Assembly (NCBI RefSeq): GCF_002999335.1
Contig: NW_020312070.1
Location: forward strand, 124,001-188,000
Direction: 5' to 3'
From: Cyclospora cayetanensis
Lineage: Eukaryota; Apicomplexa; Conoidasida; Eucoccidiorida; Eimeriidae
Length of the DNA stretch: 64,000 bases
Each line of letters starts with the position of its first letter. The first letter of the stretch is position 1. The notes beneath the pieces are model-generated. The model did not search any database. It was not told where the DNA came from and worked only from the letters and a program-made list of their open reading frames with translations. Shown here piece by piece: positions 10,712 through 23,889 of the stretch. A program made the position numbers and the translations under genes.

Positions 10712-13523
10712 ATGATGTGCATTTGGGGGCTAGGGCCGGCGGGTGCAAGTGCTGCGGGGGCCCTCAGTTGGTCTCATGCTTCGCTCCACAGAGCAGCGCG
10801 AGCAGCAGGAGCGACCATAACGGCCACGGCAGCAGTTTCAGGTGCCCATACTCCTCAGATGGGCAGCTTGATGCAGCAGCGGCGAGGGCTGAAGTTTGTA
10901 CACCCGCGAAATTGGATCCTCCAATGGAAGTTGAAGCCAGGAGACCACGTACGCATGCACGTGCTTGGCTGCGGCCGACCGCTTTCTGTCATTGTTACGA
11001 TGCAAGCTCTTGATATTGATGTCATTTTTGCCTTTTCTGGCTTTTTGCCGCTCTTTTAACATTGTGCAGCTGTTGCGAGCGTGCAGTAAAATGGAGACTT
11101 CCATCTGTCTGTTGTATGTGCATTCATACCTCCACGCCTTCGTTATGTGCATCGGTGTGCATATCCTTCTTGTGCATGGGTTGGTGGCCGTGAAACTGCA
11201 GTGTCGTATGCTGTCCGAGCCCCCGATGCCTCCCCCTGTTTGAACCTGAATGTTCGAAAGCTCGATGCGTGACGGACGCGTCGATGCTTTTCTTCATAAT
11301 GCATTTGTGTCATTCCGCTTAATTAGGACACCAGATGACGTTTCCCTACAGAAAAACGTCATCTGGTGTCCTAATTAAATGCGTATTTTCATGTGGCAAG
11401 GTGCTTGTGGATGGGGAGCTGTTACAGGTCATGGTCATTAGCGGCAAGTGGCGCGGCCGGACGGGAAAAATCATTCAAACTGATAAAATGAGGAATGCAA
11501 TTGCTGTAGAAGGCGTCAAAGAGGTGAGCTTCAAATTGCACTCATAGAAGCACAGAGGCTTTCATGGGGTCTGTTCAGATCTTCTCGAGGGGACACCTCT
11601 AGGTTCCCAAACGCATCTGCATCCATACCCCCATCATTGTGCATCCTTATTTTGCGCTTCAACCAGTGTCTCTTCGTATGAAGCACACATGGCCGTCTGC
11701 CCGCAGCGAGATATGAGTTTTCTTGTGGACCCGTTCTCCCTGCATACAGACTCCTTTATGCAAATGTGCACATGTAGCTTTCCACACATATTTGCATTTC
11801 GGCCCATCAGTGTCCGATCCTGCTTTCCCTGTATTCATTCAGATTTCTAAAAGTAATGCGGATTCTCATCAAAACTGCGGTTTCTGTGATGAATCAACAG
11901 TCATAGAGCACAAGCACACAGACGCACATACACAAATTCACAAGCACACAAGGTCACACGCATATGTTACAGCGCATGGCCTGAAGAACCCGTTGTGCCG
12001 AACCAAAATCCTAGGAAAAGGCAACACTCCTTTTTTTGTGTGCATTGCCGCTCGTTCAGCGAATCATTCGGGACACTGAGGGCCGCGAGGTTCAGATTGC
12101 TGGGCTAATTCACGTATCTAACGCCATGATCCTCGATCCTATTAGCGAGTAATGACGTGCCCTAGAGCTCCCTTAATGGGCCGTCGGTCCCTTCAGCCCA
12201 GACATTTGACTAGACAAATACTAGTCCGCACTAATCTCAGCACCCATAGCATTGATGGATGGATGCATGCATGCATCAATACATAGGGAATTTCAGTAGA
12301 GGTTCCTGGGAAAAGCCAGTTTCCAAAAGAGGGCCCCTCCCCCGGCTTCCGTTTCAAAACGGGTTTCAAGGGGGTCTTTTAAGTTGTCCGTGGCTTTCGT
12401 GAGCTGTATAGCTGATATTACGACAGTCTGCATCGACGCCTCCAGATGTGCGTGCACAGGTGTTCTTAGTGCGTGCTGTGTGTACGCCTGCAGGAAACCT
12501 ACTCGCCTCGCCTTGAGGAGAGATGATAAGGGACTACCGGGTGAGGCGAGACAAAGGCCTTGGCTGCTGTCGCTGCCGCAATGAGCTACTTTTATCCAGA
12601 CATGCATAGCCTAGTGCCCACAGCGTTTTAGTGACGAGAATCGACTGGGGCATCCTGAGTGTGTTTTAGAGTCCTCTGGTTCACTTACTGTCTCATTACG
12701 AATCTCTTGTTCTCCCAGTATGAGTGCTTCTTGCCTCTTAGTGTAGTCGGGAATCGTGCGCCCCTGCCTGGGCGCGTTGCAGACTCTGTGCCTGCCGCTC
12801 TTTTTATGCCCTAGTTCGCCATTTCTGTTCTGCACCATCGAACCTCCTGCACTTTATTTCTTGTGCATGCTCCCTCTCGCCGCAACCTTCTGCCTGCAAC
12901 CACCCCCGTATCCCCGCAGGCTTTCTGCTTCTTTCCCACCCTTTGGCTGCACACGACTTGGCGTGTCCTCTTGCAATTGGCTTTGCGGTCTCTATGTATG
13001 TCTGTCAAGGTATGTGTGTATGACTGTGTATGTATGTATGCGGGTGCATGTATGTGTATGTATATGCATCTATGTGTCTGTTTCTGTGTTGTCGCCGGAT
13101 GACCCGCCATGTACGCCTGCTTCTTTTGCCTTCGTGATTTTTTGCAGTGCGGGTCTCTCGGCGCAGCGGCGTTGTCGTCCCGTGGCCTGATGCATCTCTG
13201 GTTGCTGCAGACACCAGCAGGGGTTCAGTAGAATACCTCCGCACCGCACAGCAGCAGCAGCAACAGTATCGTGGGCGGCAGCAGCAACGGGACATGGACA
13301 CCGCAGCGCCCGGGCCGAAAGATACTCCCAAAGAAAAGGCCCTAGAAAGGACTTACGACTACGCTAAGGTTAGGAGGATACAATAGAGCGACAGCAGCAG
13401 AGGGCAGCGAGCCAGCCGGGGTTTTCCTATCATCGGGTTGTGCGTGTTTTTGTTTCGCAGGAAGTGGCGACCATGGACGCTATTCGGTTCATGATGAGCA
13501 AGTACAACCGCGATGTCCGCTGA
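10712..13523 (+). CDS. MRPL24: Mitochondrial ribosomal protein uL24m (6 exons)
   Basis: Exons: 10712-10948, 11428-11523, 12060-12148, 12494-12540, 13148-13368, 13461-13523. They total 753 nt with closed phases, giving about 250 aa. Exons 1-2 join to give the KOW motif around KPGDHVMVISGKWRGRTGKI, the RNA-binding hallmark of L24. Exon 3 carries GLIHVSNAMILDP, exon 4 KPTRLALRRDDKG, exon 5 VRVSRRSGVVVPWP and GPKDTPKEKALERTY, all close to the animal mitochondrial L24 tail; that tail separates it from plastid or bacterial L24. The N-terminus is basic and Ala-rich, fitting a mitochondrial presequence. The start is not certain: in-frame ATGs lie at 10712 and 10715, and others upstream and downstream are possible. 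A small extra exon between exons 2 and 3 cannot be excluded. Exon 5 contains a short Gln run. Confidence 0.93.
11319..11378. repeat. Perfect 25-bp inverted repeat in MRPL24 intron 1
   Basis: Arms 11319-11343 and 11354-11378 are exact reverse complements around a 10-nt loop. The hairpin ends 49 nt before the exon 2 acceptor. Confidence 0.95.
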
Positions 13524-13887
13524 CACTGGACAGCACCCCATCCCTACCATCCATGGGGACGGCAGTGCATGCGTGTTGTTTGAGGGTCCATAGAGCGCGC
13601 GTCGGGCCTCTAGATGCCGCAGCCATGCTGCGCTATTAGGTGTATGCATTCTGCGTAGCTGGTCAAAATTTCGTGCCAAAGCCGCATCATCTAGGGCAGT
13701 AGCTCCATTGAAAACGCCATGTGGTGCGACTGCTGCTAGCTGCAGCGAAAACGCTGCCCTCTGTTTCGCAGCCGTCTAGTACAATGCAGGCGAGGTCTCG
13801 CGGGGGAGAGGCCTCTGGGCCTAGTGGTGACACTTTTCAATACTCAGCGCCTCAGCATCTTACAGCGGCGGCAGCAGGAGCAGCCCG

Positions 13888-16800
13888 TTACGAAAGCGTT
13901 GTGGCTGCTGCTTCCACGCACTTAGGATGCGGGCCGATCGCTGTCGCCGTAGTGCCCCATGAGGACAGCAGAGCCCTTGCGGTAAGCTTCTGAGAGTCCG
14001 CGGGTGTCTGCGAGGCGGCAGCAGCAGCAGGCGCATGTATGTTGACATGTATATTGACTGGATAGCGGCAATCCTGTCTTCCCGTCCCGCTAGCCCTCCG
14101 TTTCTGAAAGCCCGCATGGCTGGATTTTACAAGTGCTCCTGGGAAAAGTGTTTTTAATTGTGTGGTGGTACCGTCGCCATCGCCAGTGGCTGCTCTGCTG
14201 GTCCCCCGCTGTCCATCTGTGGAAGCAACTTCTCTCGCTACCTGCAGCAACCGAGTTTTTGCTGCTGCTGCTTCTTGTGCTGCATTGCTGCCCGCTGCGG
14301 CTGCTCTGCGGCTGCTGCCTGGGAGGGCGCCAAAGCTCGCGGCACGCTGCAGCTGTTGCTGCAGGTTCGCTGAAACGGCGTTGCTGGAAGAAGCAGCGAC
14401 GGCAGCTTCCGCCAAGGTCGCCCCCTCTGGGAACGCGAGCCGCAGAGCCAGCACGTCATGCATGTAGCATAGCTCATCCCGCAGAGTGTCCTCTCTGCAT
14501 GCAGCAGCAGCAGTAGCAGCATTTTCTAGCATTTTTAAGCGTATGACTGCGATAGCTCAGAGGGTAGAGGCAGGCATAGCAGCGACAACTGCAGGAGTGT
14601 GCCAGCAGCCTGTTGCTGGAAACTTGAATTGTTGGCCCTTTGCAGCAAGCAGCCACAGGAAGCATCCCTATGCAAGAGGGCTCATGTAGAGTAGCGAAAG
14701 CAGCAAAAGCAGTGGGGGCGAAGGGGAAGGAGGGAGCGATGGCGGCAGCGTTTCTGCACCCGCGGGACCAGTAAGCAGCGAGCAGCTGTAGGAGCAGTAA
14801 TGTGACATTGTACCTATATTGCAACCTGATGTCACTAACGTTGGACTGGCGCATGCAGTTGCCTCTTTTCCCTGGCAAACGGAATTGTGGCCCTAACCAG
14901 TGCGCCTTATACTCGTCTTCATAACCGCTGTAGTGACAACAGCAGCATGCATCAGCAACAGCAGCATGCATCAGCAACAGCAGCATGGAGAGAGAGAGGC
15001 AACACCCTATTTTTTTCTCTCTCTATCTCTTTGGCAGAACCGGAAAGCCTTTCGCTTAAGATGCAATGCGCAGGCAGGAGAGACGAAACCAGACGCTAGA
15101 GGCGCACAGATTGTGGCGACAAGTGCTTTCAGGTGTACATATGCGTGTGCGGACCTCTGTAAAACAGAATTTCGCGCCAGCTCGCACAAATCGACGGGTG
15201 TAAGCTTCCAGTGGTGCTGCACGAAAAACCCCTCCGCAACACAGTCATGACTAAACGCAGTTGCAGCAGACTTGCAGCCGCGGAGTGCAGCGGCATGTTT
15301 GTTCAGGGTCAGGTCTTTTCACAGCCAGCACACACACACACACCGGCTAGAAGCAGCAAAGATCAGCCTCCGCAGCATCCTTACCGCTGCAAGAGAATAT
15401 TCTTCCAGGAGCGGCTCATCCGTGAAGTGAAACATCAGGGGGTCGTCTGTGGAGAGAGAGACGTTAAGCCCTATTTTGAAAAAGAGGTTGAGCGGATTTT
15501 TTGCTGCAGCAAACACCCCCAACCACCACCCGATGCAGTGCCGCAGAGGCCTTGGCAGCAGCTAACGGCTTTTCTAACTGCTCCGAATCTTGAACTCTAC
15601 AGTCTGCAGCTGGAAACTCCTCGAGCGTGGCAAAGGATGCAGAATCGTGCGGGGGTTGTGACTGGCCAGGCCCCTGGAGGTCAAGAGAAAAGCGTTTCTC
15701 TCGGGAACGCACCAACTTCGAGAAACAAGGCATTGTTAGAGAGTGGCGACATGGCAATTCCGATTTGCTGCAGATAAAAAAGGTATTGCAGGACGGGGCT
15801 TTTCTTAAGAAGAATCCCATGGTTTATCCCCTTGGCCAAAAGAAACATTGTTGCCAGGTGAGACACGCTGCCAGCCTCTCCGCAGTGCGGTCTGAAAGCG
15901 CATCAGTAGTAAGCGGGAGATACGTCGCAATCGCTGCAGCATGCGCATGCAACGTGGAAACAAACTAGAGCACACACACAGCAGCTGCGGCGATGCGCTG
16001 TGCGCTGAATCCTGTCTCATTCAAGGGCAGCAACGCCCCCTCTCCTCAAGACTCTCTGTTTATGATCAGTGGCCATGTGTTGAGCGCGTCGGATATCTCA
16101 GGGAGCACTTCCTGTATAGATGTGTGTGTCTTCACCCTCCCTGAGAAAAGCCGCCTGCCTCGTAGCAGTCTCCCTCCCTTCCTTCCCCCCCCTCCTAAGC
16201 AGCTAAGGGATCGCCTTCTGTGTGTGCGTGCTGCTGCCCCCTCGTGCGCTTCGCTGCAGTGCCCCTTTTAAGCAGTGTCTGCTTTCGCCTGTGTCTGCGA
16301 ACCTGAATGCCAGGGGCCTCACGCCTTGAATGTACAGAAGACGGTTAAGCGCTCGAATATTCGCATACATGTAATACCCCCAATAGGAGTATGGTGGATT
16401 GTCTGAGGAGGTCCACAACTCGGGAGGGGGCAGGTCGCCTCCTTCCATAGTATACTTTGAAACGTGGGATTCATCATCCACTGAATCCCAGCCAACCACC
16501 TGCACCAACCAGTTCCCCACATTTTTATACCCATATATATACACACGCATTTTTATACACATACATGCACACTTCTATACACATATATGCACACACACAT
16601 TTTTTTATACATACACGTACACATTTTAATACACACACACATGTTTATGCACATACACATGTTTATACACATACACATGTTTATACACATGCACATGTTT
16701 ATACACATACACATGTTTATACACATACACATGTTTATACACATGCACATACACATTTTAGTACACATACACATTTTAATACACACACGCACGCATTTTG

Positions 16801-19800
16801 ATACACATTTGCATACCCATACACCCCCACACATTTGCATACCCATACACCCCCACACATTTGCATACCCATACACCCCTCCACATAATTTGGTACACAT
16901 GCATATTTTTATGCACATGTGCGCAAACACATTTTAATACCCATATACATCTTAATACGTTTTTATACTTGTTGTAAAAACGCATCTTTTCCGCTCAAGA
17001 AGAAAAAAGCATTTCCCCACTCCCTTGGCCCCGCATCCGCTGTTGGCTGTGAAGCCGCTACAGCGCCTTCCGCGTGCACCATGCGGTGTGGCATGCCGTA
17101 ATTAAAGGGCTGAGCCATCACAGAAGGCGTGCATGCAAGCTCCAAGGGCGGCGCAGACACACGAACAGGCAAGCAAAGGGGCCCTTCTGCACACAGGGAG
17201 AAGGCAATGCGCGCGAAGCTGTCTCACGAGCCGCAGAGATGGAAATAAAGCCATCGGACCGCCCAAAAGGCATGCACATGACACACGCCAAAGAGACACC
17301 ACACCACAAGGCCCATAAAAGTGTAAAGTCGTGAAGATGCCACATGCCTGCTGATGAGGCAGCTACTAGTGACAGCAACGCCAGACAAGGGCCCCTCCCC
17401 CCCGTCCCCCCTCACAAAACTGCTGCGCTACCTGTTGCAGGAAAGTGAAGATCTTGGGATGCTTCTCAGGATTGCTTGCAGCTTCGAAAAGGGGGCCAAA
17501 GACGTTTTCCAACAGATGGCCGAAGCTCCGCACGCCCCCACGAGTTCGATACACGTAGTAGAGTCTGCGATGTGCAAGGAAAGCGAGCGCACAAGGCTGG
17601 CTAGCTGGCTAGCTGGCTAGCGGGTGAGTCCGCGCGGCCACGCGTTTCCGCGCAGAGAGCCACCGAGTTCGAGAGGGGGGCGGAGGGGGAGGGGGGAGAG
17701 AGTCAAGGATGCAAAGTGAAAGGCAGAAAACTGCTTCCTTTTAAAGCAGTCTTTGCCTGTGTCTGTGCGCATAGAGACAGCCGCTGTGCTCTACCTGGGA
17801 ACCTGAATAAGCCATCGTACGCGAACAGACGTAAGTTTGTTGTCAACTACCCATGCCGCTAGACGAGACCATTCTTCTGTATGACTGCCGTAAATCGAGA
17901 TGCGCCATTCCATGTGCTGATAGCGCCTGTCTTCCAAGTCTTTGATAACTTCTCGCGTCAGCTCCGCTAGAAAGCGGCCTTGAGAAAAAGAAAAAGAAGC
18001 CGCAAGGGCAGAAAGAGCGACAGCGCGTGTTTTGCGCAAGCGGGTGCTGGATGGATGTGAGAGCAGAGGGGCCCTTCGCGATTCAAGGTGAGAGCCTCAA
18101 GTGTATAAAAAAATGCGGATAAAAGACGACCGCGGGAGAGGAAATCGCATGCACACTTCATTTACACACACGTGCATGCAGCGCTGCGTTTAGACAACAG
18201 CCAGCGAGCCAAGCGGGGGAGGGAAGAGGGGGAAAGGATGCAGAGCTGCGTCCTGGTGTTCTCTTGTGTACGTCCAAACACCTCTTTCTGAAGGGCACAG
18301 AAAGCGAGTGCCTCGCGGTGTATGTACCTCTAAGATGGTTGTCTGTCTTTAGGAAAACGTCACGCAGCGTCCTTTGCCCGAAAGGGTTGTACTTTTGATT
18401 GAAAAGATCAAATCGCTGGAAGCACGATCCTAAGGCATGCACGCCCAGGCAATCAACGGAAGCTGCATATGCGTCCAGTCCCATGGAACTGAAGACGTCT
18501 TTCAACGTCTGAGCAGCGCCTCCGGTAGGCAGCACATGAACAATTGTATCGCCTTCCTCGTCATACTTCCTCCTAAAAAAACGGCAAAGTCACAACATAC
18601 ACACACATTTCGAGAGGCACACGCACAACCGCAAGGCGTTTCTTGCAACACCTGCAGCGCTCGGCGCATTTCCTGCCACTGCACAGTGCCTCTCGCCAAA
18701 AAAATAAAAAAATAGAAAAAGAAAGACAGACAGAGAGAGGGAGAGAGAGCACAGAGAGAAGGAGGGAGAGAGAGCCGAGGGAAAGACAGGAGGAGAGAGA
18801 GAAGGAGGGAGAGCAGAGAGAAAGAAAGAAGGAGAGAGAGAAGGAGAGAGAGAAACACTGAGAGAGAAAGAGACAGATACACTGAGAGAGACAGAGAGAC
18901 AGGGAGAGAGAAGGAGGGAGAGCAGAGAGAAAGAAAGAAGGAGAGAAAGAACGGAGAGAGAGAGAAATACAATGAGACAGAAAGAGAGAGACACACTGAG
19001 AGCGAGATACACTGAATGCGAGAGAGAGAGATACACTGATATATATATATATACAGAGAGAGAGATACACTGAGATATATATGTATACAGAGAGAGAGAT
19101 ACACTGAGAGAGAGAAAGAAAGAGATACATTGAGTGAGATGGAGAAATACACTAAGGTATATATATATATACAGAGAGGGAGATACACTGAGAGAGAGAA
19201 GCGCACTGAGAGAGAAGAAGAGAGATACACTGAGAAAGTGAAAGAGAAACACTGAGAGAGAAATACACTAAGAGAAAGAGACAGAAATACACTGAGATAC
19301 ATATATATATATACACTAAAGAAGAAAAAGGAAGAAGACCTTTGACACATACACCAGGAAGAGAATATTTTTCAGTGTTTTTGGGGCCTGGGCGAGTCGC
19401 TGTGCACGTTTGCCTATGGGATATGGTCGATTAAAATTCGAGTTGCATATAGAGTTACAATCGCAACCTTAGACACTGCCACAGGCGCAAGGCTCCCGCA
19501 TGAGACTCTACTTCGATGAAGCAGACTGTTGTGGAGGAGCACCTAGCCGTCCTTCCCTGCCTTGCAGTTACAAGGTTGTGCCGTCCTACACAGCTACGCG
19601 CACCGAATAAAATTCAAGAGTTGCTTCTGATTCATGCAGGCAGCATGATGCACGTGGGTATCCACCTTCCGAACGTTGTAAAAGTCTCGATGATGATTGT
19701 CACGCGTTTCTTGCAGCTCTGCGGAGCTGTTGAACATCGTGTGCAGCGTAAATTTTTCCTCTAAGTAGCGCAATCGACGGTAGCAGAAAGACTTGCAGGC

Positions 19801-22800
19801 TGACAGACGCGCGCAGAGAGGGAGACAAACATAGAGACACATGCACACATGAATACATATGCACATGTACATATATACGCACACATGAATACACATGCGC
19901 ATATGTACATAGATACACACATACATTCATATACATACACACATGCACGCACACATAAGTACACATGCACATATACATATACATGCACACATAAATACAC
20001 ATGCACATGTACGTAGATACACAAATACCTTCATATGCACATATACATATACGTACACACATAAATACACATGCACATCTACATACATACACACATGCAT
20101 TCATATGCACATATACATATATATATATATACACCCATACATGTGCACATATACATATATACACACCCATACATATGCACATGCATTAACACACATACAA
20201 GTACTTCTATTCATGTGTACATATCGACACACGGAACTTGAATTAAGGGAAGTGCCGCCACCTACAAAACACTTACGTACATATACTCGAAAAAAGGTGT
20301 TTTACGCACTAAAATGGTACAGAAAACACGGGAAAGAGAAGATGAGGGTAGGTGGGTGTATCGAGAGGAGGGGTGGGTAGGGGGGGTACCTACATCTTTT
20401 TGTGCATACATATATGTATATATATGTATATATATACATATATACATACATATATATAATCATCTATATGTATACATACATATATATATATATCTTTCTC
20501 TATACATATGTATGTATATACATGTAGATTCTCAGGCGAGTGCAGAAATCTCGGTAGATGGAGGGAGAAAAGAAGAACAACAGACAGTCGAAAAAGACAG
20601 AGAGGTGAGAGGAGAAGCAGTACAATGGGCGAGAAAAATCACAGAAGCAGACGAGCGGGTAAGTGGGGGGACGTGGAGGCGTAACTGTGACACAGGCAGA
20701 AGGATGGATTGCTGTGGGAAAGGCAGCCGTGGAGAGGGCACGAAGAGGAGGGAGAGTGCGTATTCTAAAGACTCTGCACGGCTGCTTCGTGAGCAGTAGA
20801 AAGAGAGAGCTGGCAAGAATGTTTCGACGATGATCTTGCACTAGAGGACAGCGAAGACGGCTTCCGAAGGAACCTTCCAACTCGCGAAAAAAAGACAAAC
20901 AGCTCTCTTCTTTCCACGAAAAAAAGAGAAGCAGCAACACGCACTGCCGCTGGCTGTGCCTCTTTCATGAAGCCAGACAGAAGCAAACTCTGCATTTTAC
21001 CTGGATTTTGCACGGCAGTCATGATTTCTTTTAGGCTCGAAAGAAACTTCCGCACCGAAGGAATAGGAGAAATGAGGAGGGGTGGCTTGCAGGCCCCAGA
21101 AGGCGATGCGTTTCGCGAGGCATCACAGTGCAACTGCAGCAATACACACCCCCAACATCACAGCAGAGTGGCATTTGTGACAAAGAAAGACGCCAAGCGT
21201 AGACACCAGGACAGGCATCGCCATCAAAAACTCCAACAGCATGACACATATAGAGGGGCAGGAACGATGCATGCATTCGGCAGACCGATCCTGTTCTACC
21301 CATCACGCTGCTGCATCAGCTGCGCAGTTTACTGTCCGTCTGCAGAAATCTTCTACACACGGATACATGCAAAAATCACACAGGGGCACTTGCGCCAAAA
21401 CCATCTATTCCTTGTGCATCCCCCACCCTTTCTTCCTTATAACGCAGTTGCGCCAAAGTTGCTTTTATGTGATGCTGTCTGTCTGTCTCTCTCTGTCTGT
21501 CTCTGTCTGTCACGGTCTGCCTGTATCTGTCTGTCTGTATCTGTCTCTCCATCTCTCTCTCTCTCTGTCTGTCTGTCTATCTCTCTCTCTGTCTGTCTAT
21601 CTCTCTCTGTCTCTCTCTCCATCTCTCCGTCTATCTCTGTCTATCTCCTTCTCTCTAGCCGCTTTCTTATCTGTCTGCACTTGCGTGTGCAGAGCAATCC
21701 CCTGACACATATCCCTTCACTGCCATGCCATGCTCTCCCCCATCTCTGCCCTCCCGTGTGTTGCTGTTTCCGCACTAAACGAGCGACACAGCTTGTGCTT
21801 TTTTGCTTGCTGTGCTCATCGCTGCAAGGAGTCTACTAGGCAAGTGCGCTCCCCAACACTTGCCTGATAGACTCCGTTTTGCATGAAGAAGAGGGTGCGG
21901 CATGCTGGGGGAAGTGGCACTTTCTCCGGTCTAAAGAGTGGCTCCGGAGTGCCTTCAGCGCCATAGAGGCCCCCTGTGGGGCCCCTGCGGCTGGAGGGGC
22001 CCTCTGGAACGACTGCGGGGGATGGACGGTGTGCAAAGCGTTCTTGCCAAACGTCTCGCAAGTCCAAGCACTGCGCTAAAGTCTGCAAAGGACGCATGCA
22101 TGGGCAGCCAACATCGCCAGCAGCGTGATGCGAGTGCAGGAAGGAGACAGCAAGGGGAGAAAAAGGGGCATGCAAAACAGGGGCCCCGCTAGGCGCGCGT
22201 TTCCGATCTCTCGAGGGGCCCCCATTCCCTGTTAGTGTTTTCTTTGTGCAACCCAACAACGACAGCAGCGCTCGCCATCGACGCGCCTTGCATGCGTAGA
22301 AAGACTCATCACAACAGCTGCTCGAGACGGGGAGATCCTTGCTCGGCTGCACCCGCACGTAGGTGGCCCCTTTGAGATGCGCAGAGGGCCCCCCCCCCCC
22401 TGCGCCAGCAGGTGCTGCTGCTGCGCTGGGGAGGTGCGGGGTAGAGGGGAACAACGCATCGCCATCGAATTCCAAGGGGCTATTGACAGAACCAAAGGCT
22501 GCAGGAAGTCTACCCAAGTACGTCACACTCCTTGCTCTCTCGTGATTGAGGCTGAGAAGCTGAGGCGGCACATAGACGCATCCCAGCAACGCTTTCACCC
22601 GGAGAAATCTTACAACAACACTCATCTGTACGTTGTTGTCGGAGATACACCTTATAAGGCAAGGGCACAGTTGCTATCCGTTCGCAGGAGCTGCTGGGAG
22701 GAGGAAGCAACAGCTTGCACAGAAGGCCAGAGCATCAACAACAATTCGCTGCTTCACGCCTGCCTACCAGGTACCACCTACCCAATTCTTACGGATGCTC

Positions 22801-23889
22801 ACAAGAATAGCAGCAGCAATAGCAGAAGGAAAAGTAATTAGAACAGCAACAACAGCAGTGATCGCAGCAGTAACAGCAGTGATAGGAGCAGTAACAGTAA
22901 GAACAGCAGTGAGAGCAGCAGTAGCAGTGAAAACACCGCCAATAGCAGCAAGAACAGTGGTGATAGGAGCAGTAACAGTAAGAACAGTGGTGATAGGAGC
23001 AGTAACAGTAAGAACAGCAGTGATAGGAGCAGTAACAGAAAGAATAGTGGTGATAGGAGCAGTAGCAGTGAAATCACCACCAATAGCAGCAAGAACAGCA
23101 GTGATAGGAGCAGTAACAGTAAGAATAGTGGTGATAGGAGCAGTAACAGTAAGAACAGTGGTGATAGGAGCAGTAACAGAAAGAATAGTGGTGATAGGAG
23201 CAGTAACAGAAAGAATAGTGGTGATAGGAGCAGTAACAGAAAGAACACAAACACTAGCAGTAGTAATAAGAGCAGCAGCAACCTACCCGTTTATACATAG
23301 AGTCCCAGCTAGCTTCGTCTTGAGAGTGCCCTTCAGGCAGCTGATCCGAAGAATCTGCATGCGCACTAGTTTCAGGGGGTGTGAAGGATGAAGGCATAAT
23401 GCGCATGGGCAAGGGGGAGCCAACGTGAGGCCCCTGGTTGTCGTAGGGGCTTCCTGGGGGCCCCTGGATGGGAATTTTCTTTTGCGAGGCGTCAAAAGAC
23501 TCTGCATGCGTAGGGCAGTTACAGGGGCATGAGGAATCGTTGCATGTTGCGGAAGTGCTTGAGGCTTGTGGGGCTTCAACGCCGTTCGTTGGGGAGGAGG
23601 TGCCACCCCCTTGTTGAATAGGCGACAGGCTTTCGATTTTGCGCCGCTTGGAGGCGGAGGAAGCGTCTTGGCGCTCGGAAAAGCAGTCCAAGAGGCCTTC
23701 CCTCTGGCTCTGCGTACTGTTTTCGCTGTCTGACGCTCCCCCAGAGACGGTAGGCACTGCTTCGGGGGGCAGTGGAATCCCCGAGCCGCCAGCTACGGGC
23801 AGACACGACCCTCCCTCCTTCCGCGAAGCCTCGCATAAGATCAGCTGAGGCTCCCGCGGCGGACGAAGCTGCAGCTTGGCGGGCTGCAT
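13888..23889 (-). CDS. AMPD: AMP deaminase (about 13 exons)
   Basis: Exons from the secure part: 22650-21864, 21133-21001, 19799-19604, 18572-18328, 17978-17795, 17564-17432, 16499-16303, 15891-15713, 15503-15385, 15216-15155, 14927-14814, 14494-13888; phases close at every junction. The enzyme hydrolyses AMP to IMP and ammonia, a control point of the adenylate pool. Zinc and catalytic motifs are intact: [20 protein letters not shown] (19.6-19.8 kb), RPHCGEAG rebuilt across a splice, AMSPLSNN and SLSTDDPL; the final HWLGP/NVSDIR block follows. One donor (21858-21863) is GC. The last exon adds some 190 residues rich in Ala and Gln after the family's normal end. A Ser/Pro-rich open frame at 23889-23287 ends at a good donor and may be exon 1, but its phase does not match 22650; the gene could instead start at the ATG at 22625. 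Confidence 0.93.
16520..16965. repeat. Tandem ACATGTTTATACACAT-type repeat
   Basis: An A/C/T-rich array of degenerate units around 'cacatgtttatacacata', later 'catttgcatacccatacaccccca'. It sits in an AMP deaminase intron directly upstream (on the minus strand) of the exon at 16499-16303. Confidence 0.9.
18700..19330. repeat. Long purine tract (GAGA with GATACACTGA units)
   Basis: About 600 bp of almost pure G/A on the plus strand, interrupted by 'gatacactga' and short TATA runs. It lies in the AMP deaminase intron between exons 19799-19604 and 18572-18328, where it is transcribed as a polypyrimidine tract. Confidence 0.95.
19820..20215. repeat. ACATATAC/ACACATGC tandem array
   Basis: Degenerate units of 'acatgcacatatacatatac' type in the AMP deaminase intron between 21001 and 19799. 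Confidence 0.9.
20395..20530. repeat. TATACATA microsatellite
   Basis: Alternating TATA/TACATA units in the same AMP deaminase intron. Confidence 0.9.
21475..21660. repeat. CTGT/CTCT microsatellite
   Basis: A run of 'ctgtctgtctctct' units in the AMP deaminase intron that begins with the GC donor at 21863. Confidence 0.9.
22840..23255. repeat. 30-bp minisatellite upstream in the AMP deaminase gene
   Basis: Roughly 13 degenerate copies of a unit like 'agtaacagtaagaacagtggtgataggagc'. Because 30 is divisible by three, both strands stay open and give spurious proteins (VIGAVTVRT repeats or Leu runs). It lies between two likely AMP deaminase exons and I read it as intronic. Confidence 0.85.

Noticed and set aside
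14238..14532. Several Leu- or Cys-rich frames on the plus strand opposite the AMP deaminase tail
   Set aside because: Shadow frames of CAG/CTG triplets; the minus-strand frame is the one continuous with the AMP deaminase exon.
14530..14610. tRNA-like stretch (GATAGCTCAGAGGGTAGAG)
   Set aside because: It resembles a D-arm/A-box, but no matching T-arm, anticodon stem or acceptor stem could be formed around it, and it lies inside an AMP deaminase intron.
16457..16937. His/Thr/Tyr-rich frames ([14 protein letters not shown])
   Set aside because: Translation of the ACATGTTTATACACAT array in an intron.
18502..19350. 282-codon minus-strand open frame of Ser/Leu/Tyr runs
   Set aside because: It is the translation of the GA/CT repeat inside an AMP deaminase intron; all frames of such a repeat stay open.
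22633..23391. 252-codon frame with VIGAVTVRT repeats, and the Leu-run frame opposite
   Set aside because: Both are by-products of a 30-bp minisatellite whose period is a multiple of three.
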